DNA of 64,000 nt from Bacillus sp. FJAT-47783 (lineage in GTDB: Bacteria; Bacillota; Bacilli; Bacillales; Aeribacillaceae): assembly GCF_022808615.1 (NCBI RefSeq), contig NZ_JAKZKS010000007.1:62001-126000 (forward strand), given 5' to 3'. Each line of letters starts with the position of its first letter. The stretch's first letter is position 1. The translations under genes and the position numbers were made by a program. The notes under the pieces were generated by a model, which saw only the letters and a list, made by a program, of their open reading frames with translations, searched no databases and had not been told where the DNA came from. This document shows positions 37,386-46,833 of the stretch, in pieces.

Positions 37386-39149
37386 CTATTCTTCAATATA
37401 ATTTTTTGGAAAGATTAACGTAAACTTGGTCCCTTTTCCTACTTCGCTTTCTACTTTAATTTCTGCTTTATGTGCCTCCACTAAATGTTTCACAATCGCT
37501 AGCCCCAAACCGGTTCCGCCAGAGTTTCTCGTTCTAGCTTTATCAATTCGATAAAACCTTTCAAAAATGCGTGGAAGTTCATCTTTTTGTATGCCGACAC
37601 CTGTATCTATTACACGAACGACGACTTCTCCATCACTATGTTCTAGCTCAATTGTCACCTTACCGTCTGCCTTAGTGTATGTTAAAGCATTGTTTATAAG
37701 GTTTATAAATACTTGTTTTAGACGATAGGGATCTCCTTTCACCCATACTTTTTCGGAAGGTAACACTAAGGAGAGATCAATATTTCTCTCATTCGCGTTA
37801 CTTTCTAATAAAGTGTAAATTTCTGTAAGTAATTCCTTCATATCACAATCTTGTATATTTAATTTAAATCCTTGTTGTTCAATTTTAGATAAATCGAGTA
37901 AATCTTGAATGAGAGTTTGCAAACGTTCACTTTCTTTTAAAATGATAGATAAAAACGATTCTAACGTATCACGATGATTCATTGCACCATCTAGCAACGT
38001 TTCAGAGAACCCTTTAATCGATGTGATTGGCGTCTTTAGTTCATGCGAAACGTTAGCTACAAAATCTTTACGCATTTGTTCAAGCTTTTTCAACTCTGTA
38101 ATATCATGAAAAACGAGAACAATCCCTTTCCATTCGTCGTTGTGTCCAATAATTGGGGCTCCATATACTTCAAAGTGCCTAAGTTCAAGATCTAACGGTA
38201 TCATTAAGTGTTTTCGTATTTTTGATTCCGTCATAAAAACTTCTTTCACGATGTCGATCACTTCTTTATGGTGAAACGCATTATAATACAATTTATATAA
38301 AAATTCTTCCGGCTGCACATGGAACAATTCTTTATACGCTTTGTTCACAAGATTTATATAGCCTCTTCCATCAATTAATATTAGGCCGCTTCCCATATTT
38401 TCAATAAGTGTTTTTAACCGATCTTGCTGCATTTCTTGTGCACGAGTCATATCTTGTAAATTACGAGCTAATATGTTGATCGCCTGACTTAGCATTCCTG
38501 TTTCATCTAAATGATCTTCAAAAGTTCGAGCTTTATAATTCCCTTTCGCTAATTCAATGGCAACTTTCGTAGCAGACTCAATTGGTCTCGTATATTCGCG
38601 AGTAATGCGAACACCTAATATCATAATCACAAGTAGTGCAAGTCCTAAGCTGGCAATGAGTAAGAACCATACTTCTTTCGTTACCGAATTTATGGACTGT
38701 ACGGGAGCTCCTAATACAATATATCCGTCAACCTCACTATTTTTTAGTATGGGTTTGCCATAAAAGAAAAAACCTTTATCTTTTTCCCAGATTCGAAATC
38801 CATCTTTCTTGTTACGATGGTTGGCAATGATAATTTCAGCAATCATTTCATCATTTCGATCTATATAAGACGCATCTGTATGAAACTGAACCTCTCCCTT
38901 TGCATCATAAAGGATAATATGGGAATTTAACGTTTCATTCGCCTTTTTCAATATCTCTTCCTTTTCAAACGTCGTTGGATTTCTACTTAACAATGCCTCA
39001 ACGAATTCTACTTCCTTTTCAAACCGCTCTTCAAATGTTTGTAAGTAAAAAGAATTAAATAATTGGCCAAGAATTAACCCTAGTGCTACTAATACGGCAA
39101 TGATTAACATCGTTAAAGCAAATAGTAATCGAGAACGAAACTTATTCAT
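37386..39149 (-). CDS. phoR: Phosphate-responsive sensor histidine kinase PhoR
   Basis: 587 residues. Two membrane helices (about residues 8-28 and 160-180) flank an extracytoplasmic PAS-like region, then HAMP (185-240), PAS (245-355), HisKA with the phospho-accepting His in VANVSHELKTPITSIKGFSE (near residue 370), and HATPase with NLINNALTYT, DTGVGI and GGTGLGLAIVK. It senses phosphate limitation and phosphorylates PhoP. It overlaps phoP by eight bases. In B. subtilis PhoR responds to wall teichoic acid intermediates. Confidence 0.94.
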   Translation of the reverse strand: MNKFRSRLLFALTMLIIAVLVALGLILGQLFNSFYLQTFEERFEKEVEFVEALLSRNPTTFEKEEILKKANETLNSHIILYDAKGEVQFHTDASYIDRNDEMIAEIIIANHRNKKDGFRIWEKDKGFFFYGKPILKNSEVDGYIVLGAPVQSINSVTKEVWFLLIASLGLALLVIMILGVRITREYTRPIESATKVAIELAKGNYKARTFEDHLDETGMLSQAINILARNLQDMTRAQEMQQDRLKTLIENMGSGLILIDGRGYINLVNKAYKELFHVQPEEFLYKLYYNAFHHKEVIDIVKEVFMTESKIRKHLMIPLDLELRHFEVYGAPIIGHNDEWKGIVLVFHDITELKKLEQMRKDFVANVSHELKTPITSIKGFSETLLDGAMNHRDTLESFLSIILKESERLQTLIQDLLDLSKIEQQGFKLNIQDCDMKELLTEIYTLLESNANERNIDLSLVLPSEKVWVKGDPYRLKQVFINLINNALTYTKADGKVTIELEHSDGEVVVRVIDTGVGIQKDELPRIFERFYRIDKARTRNSGGTGLGLAIVKHLVEAHKAEIKVESEVGKGTKFTLIFPKNYIEE

Positions 39150-39867
39150 CGAGCTTCGGTTCCTCCAGCTTATACCCTAGCCCCCGGATCGTCTTAATAT
39201 AAATCGGTTTTTTTGTGTTTCGTTCCACCTTCTCCCGCAAATGACTAATATGAACGTCAACAATTCGCGTATCACCAGCAAAATCATAATTCCAGACAGC
39301 ACTTAATAGCTGATCCCGTGTTAACACTCTACCTTTATGCTTCCCTAAATATACTAATAGCTCAAATTCCTTCGGAGTTAAATCTAATCTTTCACCAGCA
39401 AAATAAGCTTCATAGTGTTCAGGCATGATGATTAATTGTCCAATCGTTATTTTGTTTTTATTATCTTCTACTTCAGGACGCTCTTGTTGCTTTACAGTTG
39501 TCGTAACACGTCTTAAAATGGCCTTTACCCTTGCAACCACTTCGCGAGGACTAAATGGTTTGGTCAAATAGTCATCTGCCCCTAACTCCAAGCCTAGAAC
39601 TTTATCAAATTCATCATCTTTTGCTGTTAACATTAAAATAGGGATTTGCACTTTTTGTTGACGAAGTTGTTTGCACACTTCAATTCCATCCATACTCGGT
39701 AGCATGAGATCGAGAATGATAATATCTGGATTTTCCTCCAACGCTTTATTATACCCTTCCTCGCCGTCTGAAGCTGTAACAACTTCAAAGCCTGCTTGCT
39801 CTAAATTATATTGAAGAAGAGTAACAATGGATTGTTCATCATCAACAACTAATACTTTTTTACTCAT
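39142..39867 (-). CDS. phoP: Phosphate-response regulator PhoP
   Basis: 241 residues, an OmpR-family regulator. The receiver domain has the acidic pair VDDEQ, the phosphorylated Asp in IIILDLMLP (near residue 54) and the KPF switch lysine; the winged helix (150-238) includes LTPKEFELLVYLGKHKGRVL and DVHISHLREKVE. It activates or represses the Pho regulon. The ATG at 39867 matches homologues (MSKKVLVVDDE); its ribosome site is weak, and an in-frame ATG at 39906 is possible. Order mdh-phoP-phoR is as in B. subtilis. Confidence 0.94.
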   Translation of the reverse strand: MSKKVLVVDDEQSIVTLLQYNLEQAGFEVVTASDGEEGYNKALEENPDIIILDLMLPSMDGIEVCKQLRQQKVQIPILMLTAKDDEFDKVLGLELGADDYLTKPFSPREVVARVKAILRRVTTTVKQQERPEVEDNKNKITIGQLIIMPEHYEAYFAGERLDLTPKEFELLVYLGKHKGRVLTRDQLLSAVWNYDFAGDTRIVDVHISHLREKVERNTKKPIYIKTIRGLGYKLEEPKLDE

Positions 39868-40009
39868 ACTAAAATCATCCAACTTTCTACTTGTATTTCC
39901 CTTCATCCAATCGCACTTATCATACTATTTTATATATTTTTTTGTTACACAACTATTTATTATTTTAACGAAAAGAAAGTTGATTCGACAACCATTGTAA
40001 GCGAAATTA

Positions 40010-40165
40010 AGAAAAGCGCAAGGCGCCTTGCCCGACCTAAGACAAAAATGTTCTTCACCAAGAAAGGTGCTCTTTTCCTTTATTGGATGAAAGTTATTTG
40101 AACTCGAGGGGGAGGTCACTTTCACAGGACACCATAGATTCCCTTCATCCCTGAAAACTTTGTCA
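40010..40165 (+). repeat. Degenerate intergenic repeat, copy 4 (fullest copy)
   Basis: Reads AGAAAAGCGCAAGGCGCCTT, then GACAAAAATGTT, GAAAGGTGCTCTTTTCC, TTTATTGGATGAAAGTTATT, TGAACTCGAGGGGGAGGTCA, CTTTCACAGGACA and TCCCTGAAAACTTT. All of these blocks recur, degenerate, in other copies in the same order and orientation. Confidence 0.7.
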
Positions 40166-40190
40166 AAATGATATAAATTTTGATCTTATC

Positions 40191-40216
40191 AAAAAAGCTG
40201 CTGATTAATCAGCAGC
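40191..40216 (-). terminator. Terminator of the MaoC-like gene
   Basis: Minus strand: the perfect palindrome GCTGCTGATTAATCAGCAGC followed by TTTTTT, 27 bases after the stop codon. Confidence 0.88.
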
Positions 40217-40242
40217 ATATTTATTCTCATTATTCATTATCA

Positions 40243-40719
40243 TCAGAAATTTTCAAGCGCTCTTCCGTTCATTGTATCCATTTGTTTTGGTGGACAAACG
40301 ATTAATCGTGCCCTTACCACTTCAGCTTCTTTTTCATCTTTCGCTGTCACTTCAATAACTACTTCATTTTCTTTCACATTAACTTCTATTACTTCAAATA
40401 AAAAATGAACAACACTATAATGATAGACTGGTAAAGGAAATGCAAATGTTTGAGACTTAATATAACTTCCTGGCCCAGGTAAATACTTTGAAATAGCCGA
40501 AGTTACGATTCCTGTTAACATAATGGTTGGAACGACTGGTTTTTCATATGACGTTTGGGAAGCAAAATCGTGTTGAATAAAAAGAGGATTTGCATCATTC
40601 GTTAACCCTAAGTATAAAAGTAAATCTTTATCTTCGATTTTTTCCGTTAAGGTGAGTTTTTCACCTACATTCATTTCTTCAATTTGCCGTCCAAGCTTTC
40701 GTTTTTTGCCTAATAACAT
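40243..40719 (-). CDS. MaoC-like hot-dog protein
   Basis: A 158-residue single hot-dog-fold protein. Key segments are LTNDANPLFIQHDFA (near residue 49), the region where (R)-specific enoyl-CoA hydratases keep an Asp-His pair, and VVPTIMLTGIVTSAISK. Substrate cannot be told from the sequence. The ATG at 40719 is chosen, with AGGTGGTGG upstream; a GTG at 40731 is an alternative. It follows mdh with a terminator between, and a similar gene neighbours mdh in other Bacillus genomes. Confidence 0.75.
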   Translation of the reverse strand: MLLGKKRKLGRQIEEMNVGEKLTLTEKIEDKDLLLYLGLTNDANPLFIQHDFASQTSYEKPVVPTIMLTGIVTSAISKYLPGPGSYIKSQTFAFPLPVYHYSVVHFLFEVIEVNVKENEVVIEVTAKDEKEAEVVRARLIVCPPKQMDTMNGRALENF

Positions 40720-40765
40720 ATGTTCCACCACCTAACCGTTTATTTGAAATCGCTTACATCAATCG

Positions 40766-40794
40766 TTTTTAAAGAGGAGCTAACAAAGCTCCTC
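40766..40794 (-). terminator. Terminator of citZ-icd-mdh
   Basis: Minus strand GAGGAGCT/AGCTCCTC stem, five-base loop, then TTTAAAAA, ten bases after the mdh stop. Confidence 0.8.
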
Positions 40795-40804
40795 ATATTC
40801 ATTT

Positions 40805-41740
40805 TTACACTAAGATGTTCATGACTTTTTTAACAGAGTCTGCAGATTTTTGCAACGCTGCTTTCTCTTCATCTGTCAGATCAAGCTCAATAATATCCTC
40901 TAAACCATTACCACCTAAAATGGTTGGAACACCTAAATAAATACCTTCAAATCCATATTCTCCTTCTAAATAAGCAATTGAAGGTAACACACGACGTTGA
41001 TCTTTTACAATTGCTTCTACCATTTCTACTAATGCAGCTGCAGGTGCATAATAAGCACTTCCGTTGCCAAGTAGGCTGACGATTTCACCGCCACCTTTTC
41101 GTGTTCTTTCAACAATGGCATCTAAGCGCTCTTTTGGAATTAATTTTTCAAGCGGAATACCACCTGCGTAAGAGTACCGTACTAATGGAACCATGTCATC
41201 CCCATGTCCACCTAGCACGAATCCTGTAATATCTTTGACAGATAAGTTTAATTCTTGTGCAACGAATGTACGGAAACGCGCTGTATCTAATACGCCAGAT
41301 TGTCCAATTACGCGATGCTTCGGAAATCCAGATTCCTGATACACTGTATAGGTCATCGCATCTACTGGATTTGTTAACACAATGATTATGCAGTTTGGAG
41401 AATACTTCACGATTTCTTTCGTAACACTTTTCATGACTTTTTGATTCGTTTGTACTAAATCATCACGACTCATGCCAGGTTTTCGAGCAATACCTGCAGT
41501 AATCACGACAATATCAGAGTCAGCAGTATCCTCATAGTTTGATGTACCAATAATATTCGCATCGAAACCTTGAACTGGACTTGCTTCAAGCATGTCTAAC
41601 GCTTTACCTTTTGTCGGATTTTCTGCTTGTGGGATATCCACAAGTACAACGTCTCCTAACTCTTTTTGAGCAAGTAAGAAAGCAGTTGTAGCACCAGTAA
41701 ACCCTGCACCAATAACAGAAATCTTTTTGCGTTTCATCAT
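40805..41740 (-). CDS. mdh: Malate dehydrogenase
   Basis: 311 residues (B. subtilis Mdh, 312), of the lactate-dehydrogenase-like type. NAD-binding start [19 protein letters not shown]; substrate residues in [21 protein letters not shown] and the catalytic His in [11 protein letters not shown] (near residue 180). It oxidises malate to oxaloacetate in the TCA cycle. Two adjacent ATG codons are possible starts (41740 and 41737), with AAAGGGG ten bases upstream of the first. It is the last gene of the citZ-icd-mdh cluster. Confidence 0.96.
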   Translation of the reverse strand: MMKRKKISVIGAGFTGATTAFLLAQKELGDVVLVDIPQAENPTKGKALDMLEASPVQGFDANIIGTSNYEDTADSDIVVITAGIARKPGMSRDDLVQTNQKVMKSVTKEIVKYSPNCIIIVLTNPVDAMTYTVYQESGFPKHRVIGQSGVLDTARFRTFVAQELNLSVKDITGFVLGGHGDDMVPLVRYSYAGGIPLEKLIPKERLDAIVERTRKGGGEIVSLLGNGSAYYAPAAALVEMVEAIVKDQRRVLPSIAYLEGEYGFEGIYLGVPTILGGNGLEDIIELDLTDEEKAALQKSADSVKKVMNILV

Positions 41741-41826
41741 AATTACGCAACCCCTTTACTGTCATTATGTATCGTCTCTTTCAACGTGAAAGAGCAGAAG
41801 CTGCAGAAAGCAGCCTCTTTTCCATT

Positions 41827-43098
41827 TTACTCCATATTATTAATAAGCGCATCTCCGAACTCAGAACATTTTACTTCTGTTGCCCCTTCCATTAGACGAG
41901 CAAAATCATATGTGACAACTTTTGAAGCAATCGTCTTTTCCATTGATTTCATAATGAGTTGGGCAGCTTCTGTCCATCCTAAATGTTCTAACATTAATAC
42001 GCCAGATAAAATAACGGATGATGGGTTTACTTTATCTAAACCAGCGTATTTAGGCGCAGTACCGTGAGTCGCTTCGAAAATAGCATGACCTGTTTCGTAG
42101 TTAATGTTTGCTCCTGGTGCAATACCAATTCCACCTACTTGAGCAGCAAGGGCATCAGAAATGTAGTCACCATTTAAGTTCATCGTTGCAACGACATCGA
42201 ATTCACGTGGACGAGTCAAGATTTGTTGCAAGAAAATATCCGCAATCGCATCTTTAATGATAATTTTCCCTGCAGCTACTGCCTCATCTTGTGCTTTGTT
42301 AGCAGCTTCTTTCCCTTCTTTTTCAACAATGCGATCATACTCAGCCCAAGTAAATACTTTATCACCAAACTCTTGCTCAGCTAGCTCATAGCCCCAATTT
42401 TTGAAAGCACCTTCTGTATATTTCATAATGTTTCCTTTATGGACGAGAGTAACTGATTTACGGCCATGATCAATGGCATAATTGATCGCGGCACGTACGA
42501 GACGCTTCGTTCCTTCTTCAGAAACTGGTTTAATACCAATACCAGATGTTTCAGGGAAACGGATTTTATTAACACCCATTTCATTTTTTAAAAATTCAAT
42601 AACCTTTTGGACTTCTTCTGAACCTTTTGCGTATTCAATGCCTGCATATATGTCTTCTGTATTTTCTCGGAAAATAACCATATCTGTATCTTCAGGACGT
42701 TTAACTGGTGAAGGAACTCCATCAAAGTAACGTACTGGACGTAAACAGACAAATAAATCAAGCTCTTGGCGAAGAGCAACATTTAACGAACGAATTCCTC
42801 CACCTACAGGCGTTGTAAGAGGACCTTTAATCGCAATCATATATTCTTGGATAACATTAAGCGTTTCAGAAGGCAGCCATTCACCTGTTTCGTTAAAAGC
42901 CTTTTCACCAGCAAGTACTTCCTTCCAAACAATTTTCTTTTCTCCACTGTATGCTTTCTCAACCGCTGCTTCTAATACCCTCGAAGCTGCAGCCCAGATA
43001 TCTGGACCTGTTCCATCCCCTTCAATAAAAGGAATAATTGGATTATTTGGGACGTTTAATACACCATTAGTTACTGTAATTTTTTGACCTTCAGCCAC
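41827..43098 (-). CDS. icd: NADP-dependent isocitrate dehydrogenase
   Basis: 423 residues, the length of B. subtilis Icd. The substrate-binding segment [18 protein letters not shown] (Ser near residue 104), [24 protein letters not shown] and the adenine-binding [12 protein letters not shown] and NP-S near the C-terminus are all present. It converts isocitrate to 2-oxoglutarate with NADPH production. AGGAGGTAATACTC precedes the ATG. A GC-rich hairpin separates it from citZ. Confidence 0.96.
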   Translation of the reverse strand: MAEGQKITVTNGVLNVPNNPIIPFIEGDGTGPDIWAAASRVLEAAVEKAYSGEKKIVWKEVLAGEKAFNETGEWLPSETLNVIQEYMIAIKGPLTTPVGGGIRSLNVALRQELDLFVCLRPVRYFDGVPSPVKRPEDTDMVIFRENTEDIYAGIEYAKGSEEVQKVIEFLKNEMGVNKIRFPETSGIGIKPVSEEGTKRLVRAAINYAIDHGRKSVTLVHKGNIMKYTEGAFKNWGYELAEQEFGDKVFTWAEYDRIVEKEGKEAANKAQDEAVAAGKIIIKDAIADIFLQQILTRPREFDVVATMNLNGDYISDALAAQVGGIGIAPGANINYETGHAIFEATHGTAPKYAGLDKVNPSSVILSGVLMLEHLGWTEAAQLIMKSMEKTIASKVVTYDFARLMEGATEVKCSEFGDALINNME

Positions 43099-43142
43099 GA
43101 GTATTACCTCCTAAATGTTATGTATAATTTTATTTATCAAAT

Positions 43143-43159
43143 GAGGGGGAGACCCCCTC
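43143..43159 (-). other. Small GC-rich hairpin between citZ and icd
   Basis: GAGGGGG and CCCCCTC with a three-base loop, two bases after the citZ stop codon and not followed by T residues. Likely a processing or stability element, or a leaky stop, in the citZ-icd transcript. Confidence 0.55.
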
Positions 43160-43161
43160 AA

Positions 43162-44280
43162 TTAATGACGCTCGTCAATTGGTACATATACTTGTTTATC
43201 AGGACCCACATAGTCTGCACGAGGACGAATTAAACGGTTATTATCGTATTGTTCTAGTATGTGCGCTAACCATCCAGATACACGGCTAATAGCAAATATA
43301 GGTGTAAATAAATCATGATCAATGCCTAGGCTATGATACACAGAAGCGGAATAAAAGTCTACATTTGGTGGTAGAGACTTTTCACCCGTTACAATCTCTT
43401 CAATCTTTGTAGACATTTCGTACCATTTCGATTCACCTGTAAGAGCCGTTAATTTTCGAGACATTTCTTTTAAGTGCTTCGCACGAGGGTCTCCTTGACG
43501 GTAAACACGGTGCCCAAAGCCCATAATCTTTTCTTTTCGGTTAAGCTTTTCTCGAATGTACGGTTCTACGTTTTCCACTTCACCAATTTCGGATAACATC
43601 TTCATCACTCGTTCATTGGCACCACCATGTAATGGACCTTTTAGTGCGCTTATCGCTGCAGTGATTCCAGAATAAACATCAGAAAGTGTCGCAACACAAA
43701 CACGAGCTGTGAAGGTTGACGCATTTAATTCGTGATCTGCATGAAGAACGAGTGCTTTATTAAAAGCTTCAACTGCTATTTCATCAGGTTCTTTCCCTTT
43801 TAACATGTACAAGAAGTTAGCAGCAAAACTTAAATCTTCTCGCGGATCAACCGGTTCAAGCCCTTCTCGAATACGAGAAAAAGCTGTAACAATGGTAGAG
43901 ATTTTCGCTTGAAGTCGGATTGCTTTTCGATAATTTGCTTCAGGTGACATTTCATCCGCTTCATCGTCAAATAGACCTAAGTACGATATAGCTGAACGAA
44001 GTGCTGCCATTGGGTGTACTTTTTCAACTGGATATGATTTCAAATGCTCGATAACCTCGTTTGGGACTTTCGCATTTGAAGCAAGTTCCTGTTTTAACGT
44101 ATGTAGTTGTTCTTTATTCGGTAATTTTCGATGCCAAAGCAAATAAATGACTTCTTCAAAGCTTGCGTTTTCTGCTAGATCATCAATGTTGTACCCTACA
44201 TACGTTAACGTGTCATCTATAATGGAACTAATTGATGAAGTAGTTGCAACGACCCCTTCAAGACCGCGTGTTGCTGTCAT
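43162..44280 (-). CDS. citZ: Citrate synthase
   Basis: 372 residues, identical in length to B. subtilis CitZ. Catalytic His in LHADHELNAS (near residue 223), GGANERVMKML, KIMGFGHRVYRQGDPR (His near 262) and the catalytic Asp in LPPNVDFYSA (near 313). It condenses acetyl-CoA and oxaloacetate. The ATG at 44280 (MTATRGLEG) has AGGAGA at normal spacing; a start two codons earlier is possible. First gene of the TCA cluster. Confidence 0.96.
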   Translation of the reverse strand: MTATRGLEGVVATTSSISSIIDDTLTYVGYNIDDLAENASFEEVIYLLWHRKLPNKEQLHTLKQELASNAKVPNEVIEHLKSYPVEKVHPMAALRSAISYLGLFDDEADEMSPEANYRKAIRLQAKISTIVTAFSRIREGLEPVDPREDLSFAANFLYMLKGKEPDEIAVEAFNKALVLHADHELNASTFTARVCVATLSDVYSGITAAISALKGPLHGGANERVMKMLSEIGEVENVEPYIREKLNRKEKIMGFGHRVYRQGDPRAKHLKEMSRKLTALTGESKWYEMSTKIEEIVTGEKSLPPNVDFYSASVYHSLGIDHDLFTPIFAISRVSGWLAHILEQYDNNRLIRPRADYVGPDKQVYVPIDERH

Positions 44281-44494
44281 AAACATCTCTCCTTTTCTAT
44301 ATAAGTATTCTTCTCGAATGGCACTGGAATTATATGTGAATACTTTCTATCATTGAGCGCATGCTCATAAAAAAACAAGAAAAGCTCTAAAAAAGAAAAT
44401 GCTTTCATTTCTTTTTTTTAAAAAAACGAAAAAAATCATGGAAAACGTAACAATTAAATAGTAATATCCAATATTTATTAATTGTTTCAACTCT

Positions 44495-44523
44495 ATTATA
44501 AACAATTATCAGACTTTTGTGAA
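44495..44523 (-). promoter_or_regulatory. Probable citZ promoter
   Basis: TTCACA (44523-44518), 17 bases, TATAAT (44500-44495) on the minus strand. Confidence 0.7.
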
Positions 44524-44586
44524 TCCAAAAAATAAGATATTTTTTAAGAAAATTATTTTTTTAATAAACAATACTTATAACTCTAA

Positions 44587-44601
44587 ATAAGTATCCCTTA
44601 T
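44587..44601. promoter_or_regulatory. CcpC-type dyad
   Basis: ATAA-N7-TTAT (ATAAGTATCCCTTAT), the form bound by CcpC, the citrate-responsive repressor of citZ and citB in B. subtilis. It lies about 65 bases upstream of the -35, further than expected, so assignment is tentative. Confidence 0.45.
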
Positions 44602-44774
44602 CTCTTATAGAAGAAAACAAAGGCTATACAAAAACCAGCATATCCGTTTAAACCTATTTTATCCAAACATTTTTGAATAGGTTATATTTTTCCTCTATAT
44701 ATATTCATTCTAGACAAATTAAATAAATTCCTTTATCTAATAAAATAAAATTTAAAGTTTTTTCATAAAATGAT

Positions 44775-44801
44775 GCTTTGAACATCTGGATTGTTCAAAG
44801 C
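44775..44801 (-). terminator. Terminator of ytwI
   Basis: GCTTTGAACA/TGTTCAAAGC perfect ten-pair stem with a seven-base loop; minus strand continues ATCATTTTATG. Confidence 0.75.
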
Positions 44802-44856
44802 ACGTCTCATAACATCATTTAAAAGGATTTTTTATACAATATACTCTGATATTTTA

Positions 44857-45318
44857 CTAAGAAAAAAGTTTTACAAGTTGCATTGCTAAATAAGCAATTC
44901 CTGCTCCTATTAGCGGACCGACTGCAACCCCTTTAAAAAGAGCCACAGCTAAAATCGTTCCTAAAACAAGAGCTGTCGTAATATGAGGATCGTTTGCTAA
45001 TAATGAAAGTCCATTTTTGGCAATTAATGCAACGGCTATTCCTGATAATAGAGCAATCCATGCATACGGAGATTTAAGGCTATCAATTAATTGTTTAAAT
45101 CCAATCTCACCTGTTGCAATCGGTACTAAGACAGCTATCGTTATGACGGTTACTCCCCAATTTATACCACTTTTCTGAATGGGTGGTAAAAGCTTGTCAT
45201 CAAGCCCAATCCATTTAATGATAAGTAATACGGAAACTGCTATGATTAGCGATTGATTTTTTGCAATAAAACCGATGATAAGTAATAACAACAAAAATAA
45301 CGTTGATTGACTAAACAT
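44857..45318 (-). CDS. ytwI: DUF441 family membrane protein
   Basis: A 153-residue protein with four hydrophobic helices and long near-identical segments to B. subtilis YtwI (GINWGVTVITIAVLVPIATG, GVAVGPLIGAGIAYL). The function of the family is unknown. The ATG at 45318 (MFSQSTLFLL) follows GAAGGTG at normal spacing; upstream in-frame starts extend into the promoter gap and lack homology. It is divergent from ytvI. Confidence 0.87.
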   Translation of the reverse strand: MFSQSTLFLLLLLIIGFIAKNQSLIIAVSVLLIIKWIGLDDKLLPPIQKSGINWGVTVITIAVLVPIATGEIGFKQLIDSLKSPYAWIALLSGIAVALIAKNGLSLLANDPHITTALVLGTILAVALFKGVAVGPLIGAGIAYLAMQLVKLFS

Positions 45319-45467
45319 ATACACACCTTCACTATTCATTATTATTTCATTTTTATAATTTTCTTTGAAGTATATCCCGATCAAATGAACCCTTCTAACC
45401 ACTATTTTCGTATATAATGTTTGTAAAACGATTTTCGGAAACGGTTTATAGGAGGAGAGGAGATACA

Positions 45468-46583
45468 TTGGATCGTACATTTTTGTTTCGTTTTTTACGA
45501 TTTATATTTGTTATTGCTATTGCCATAGCAGGTGGATATATTACATTCCTTTTATCTACTTTGACATACCCTTTTATTATCGCCTTTATCATCGCTTTTT
45601 TAATAAACCCGATCGTTCAATTTTTTGAAGTTAGAACGAAGATGCCTAGAGGTTTGGCAGTCTTCATCGTTATCATATTAATGGTGAGCATGATTGCTGG
45701 TTTACTTACATTACTGATAGCAGAAATCATTAACGGTACAACGCACTTAGCCAAAGTTGTTCCAGATCACTTTCAAAAACTGATTTCATATATGGAAAAT
45801 TTCATCGCTCATCAACTTATCCCGGTATATAACAATATGACGACGATGTTCCGCTCCTTAGAAACCAATCAACAAGAAACCATTTTAACAAACATTCAAA
45901 ATGTTGGCGAGCAAATTACTACAAGCGTTGGGACATTTATAAAAGAAGCTCTTGAAAATATCCCCTCTTTATTAAGCTGGTTGCCTGACGCTACTTCTGT
46001 ACTTGTCTTCTCACTGTTGGCTACTTTTTTCATTAGTAAAGATTGGAACAGGTGGCAGCGATTGTTTAGTCGCCTTTTGCCCGACCGAGCAAAAAAGAGT
46101 AGTTTAACGATTATTCAAGAATTACAAAAGGCATTGTTTGGTTTTGTGAGAGCTCAATTGACACTCATCTCTATTACAACCGTCATTGTATTAATCGGAC
46201 TCGTTATTTTAAAAGTTAAATATGCCATGACCATTGCATTAATAATCGGACTTGTAGATCTTTTGCCCTATCTTGGAACCGGCCTCGTTTTTGTTCCATG
46301 GATAATTTATCTTACTTTTAGTGGAAATTTACCGTTAGCAATTGGAATCAGCATTTTGTATGTAATCGTTTTACTTCAAAGACAATTTATGGAGCCGAAA
46401 ATTTTATCAACTAATATCGGAATCGATCCGTTTGCGACATTGGTTGCTCTTTTCGTCGGCTTTAAACTCGTAGGGTTTTTAGGCCTAATTATTGGCCCTG
46501 TCGTTTTAGTCATTTTAAAAACATTGCATACAGTTGGTATTTTTCAAGATATTTGGACCTTTATTAAAGGAGCTGAGAGATAA
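45468..46583 (+). CDS. ytvI: AI-2E family transporter YtvI (sporulation integral membrane protein)
   Basis: 371 residues, the length of B. subtilis YtvI. About seven or eight membrane helices, with the family C-terminal signature LVDLLPYLGTGLVFVPW and GIDPFATLVALFVGFKL then LGLIIGPVVLVILK. The start is the TTG at 45468, with GGAGGAGAGGAG just upstream; earlier in-frame codons precede that site. Members of this family are permease-like; the substrate of YtvI is unknown. A TATAAT at about 45413 may be its -10. Confidence 0.87.
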   Translation: MDRTFLFRFLRFIFVIAIAIAGGYITFLLSTLTYPFIIAFIIAFLINPIVQFFEVRTKMPRGLAVFIVIILMVSMIAGLLTLLIAEIINGTTHLAKVVPDHFQKLISYMENFIAHQLIPVYNNMTTMFRSLETNQQETILTNIQNVGEQITTSVGTFIKEALENIPSLLSWLPDATSVLVFSLLATFFISKDWNRWQRLFSRLLPDRAKKSSLTIIQELQKALFGFVRAQLTLISITTVIVLIGLVILKVKYAMTIALIIGLVDLLPYLGTGLVFVPWIIYLTFSGNLPLAIGISILYVIVLLQRQFMEPKILSTNIGIDPFATLVALFVGFKLVGFLGLIIGPVVLVILKTLHTVGIFQDIWTFIKGAER

Positions 46584-46725
46584 GAAAAGCACAAGCGCCT
46601 TATTCAGCCTTAGACAAAATTGTTTTTACAACGAAAAAGAGCTCTTTGTCTTTATGGTATAAGCTTATTTAACTCGAGGAAGGGGACGTGACTTTCACTA
46701 ATCCTTGAAAATTTTTTCAAAATAA
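46584..46725 (+). repeat. Degenerate intergenic repeat, copy 5
   Basis: Begins one base after the ytvI stop: AGAAAAGCACAAGCGCCTTA, AGACAAAATTGTT, GAGCTCTTTGTCTTTA, TTATTTAACTCGAGGAAGGG, GTGACTTTCAC and TCCTTGAAAATTTT. Block order matches the copy at 40010. Confidence 0.65.
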
Positions 46726-46754
46726 TAACAATTGTGTTGATAAGAAGATAAAAA

Positions 46755-46786
46755 TATAACGGGCTTTTAGAGCCCGTTATATTTTT
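46755..46786. terminator. Bidirectional terminator between ytvI and fxsA
   Basis: TATAACGGGCT/AGCCCGTTATA perfect 11-pair stem with loop TTTAG and T-rich flanks on both strands. Confidence 0.9.
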
Positions 46787-46833
46787 ATTCTAATTTCTAA
46801 ATTTCACTCATAATTCTCACTTGAACGATGTAC

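Larger units (their letters stand above)
39868..40242. other. Gap between phoP and the MaoC-like gene
   Basis: Contains the phoP promoter region (AT-rich, about 39900-40000; I could not fix hexamers or Pho boxes confidently), an intergenic repeat copy (40010-40165) and the terminator at 40191-40216. No gene is supported. Confidence 0.5.
44281..44856. other. 576-base AT-rich gap upstream of citZ
   Basis: Contains the citZ ribosome site, a probable sigma-A promoter at 44495-44523, a CcpC-type dyad at 44587-44601 and the ytwI terminator at 44775-44801. The stretch 44602-44770 is very AT-rich and I see no gene or clear structure in it. The transcript leader would be about 205 bases. Confidence 0.55.

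Noticed and set aside
39925-40125. Minus-strand open frame upstream of phoP
   Set aside because: It covers the intergenic repeat at 40010-40165 in antisense and has no ribosome site or family similarity.
44440-44460. Possible CcpA cre site near citZ (GGAAAACGTAACA)
   Set aside because: Three or more mismatches to TGWAARCGNTTNCA and no symmetry.
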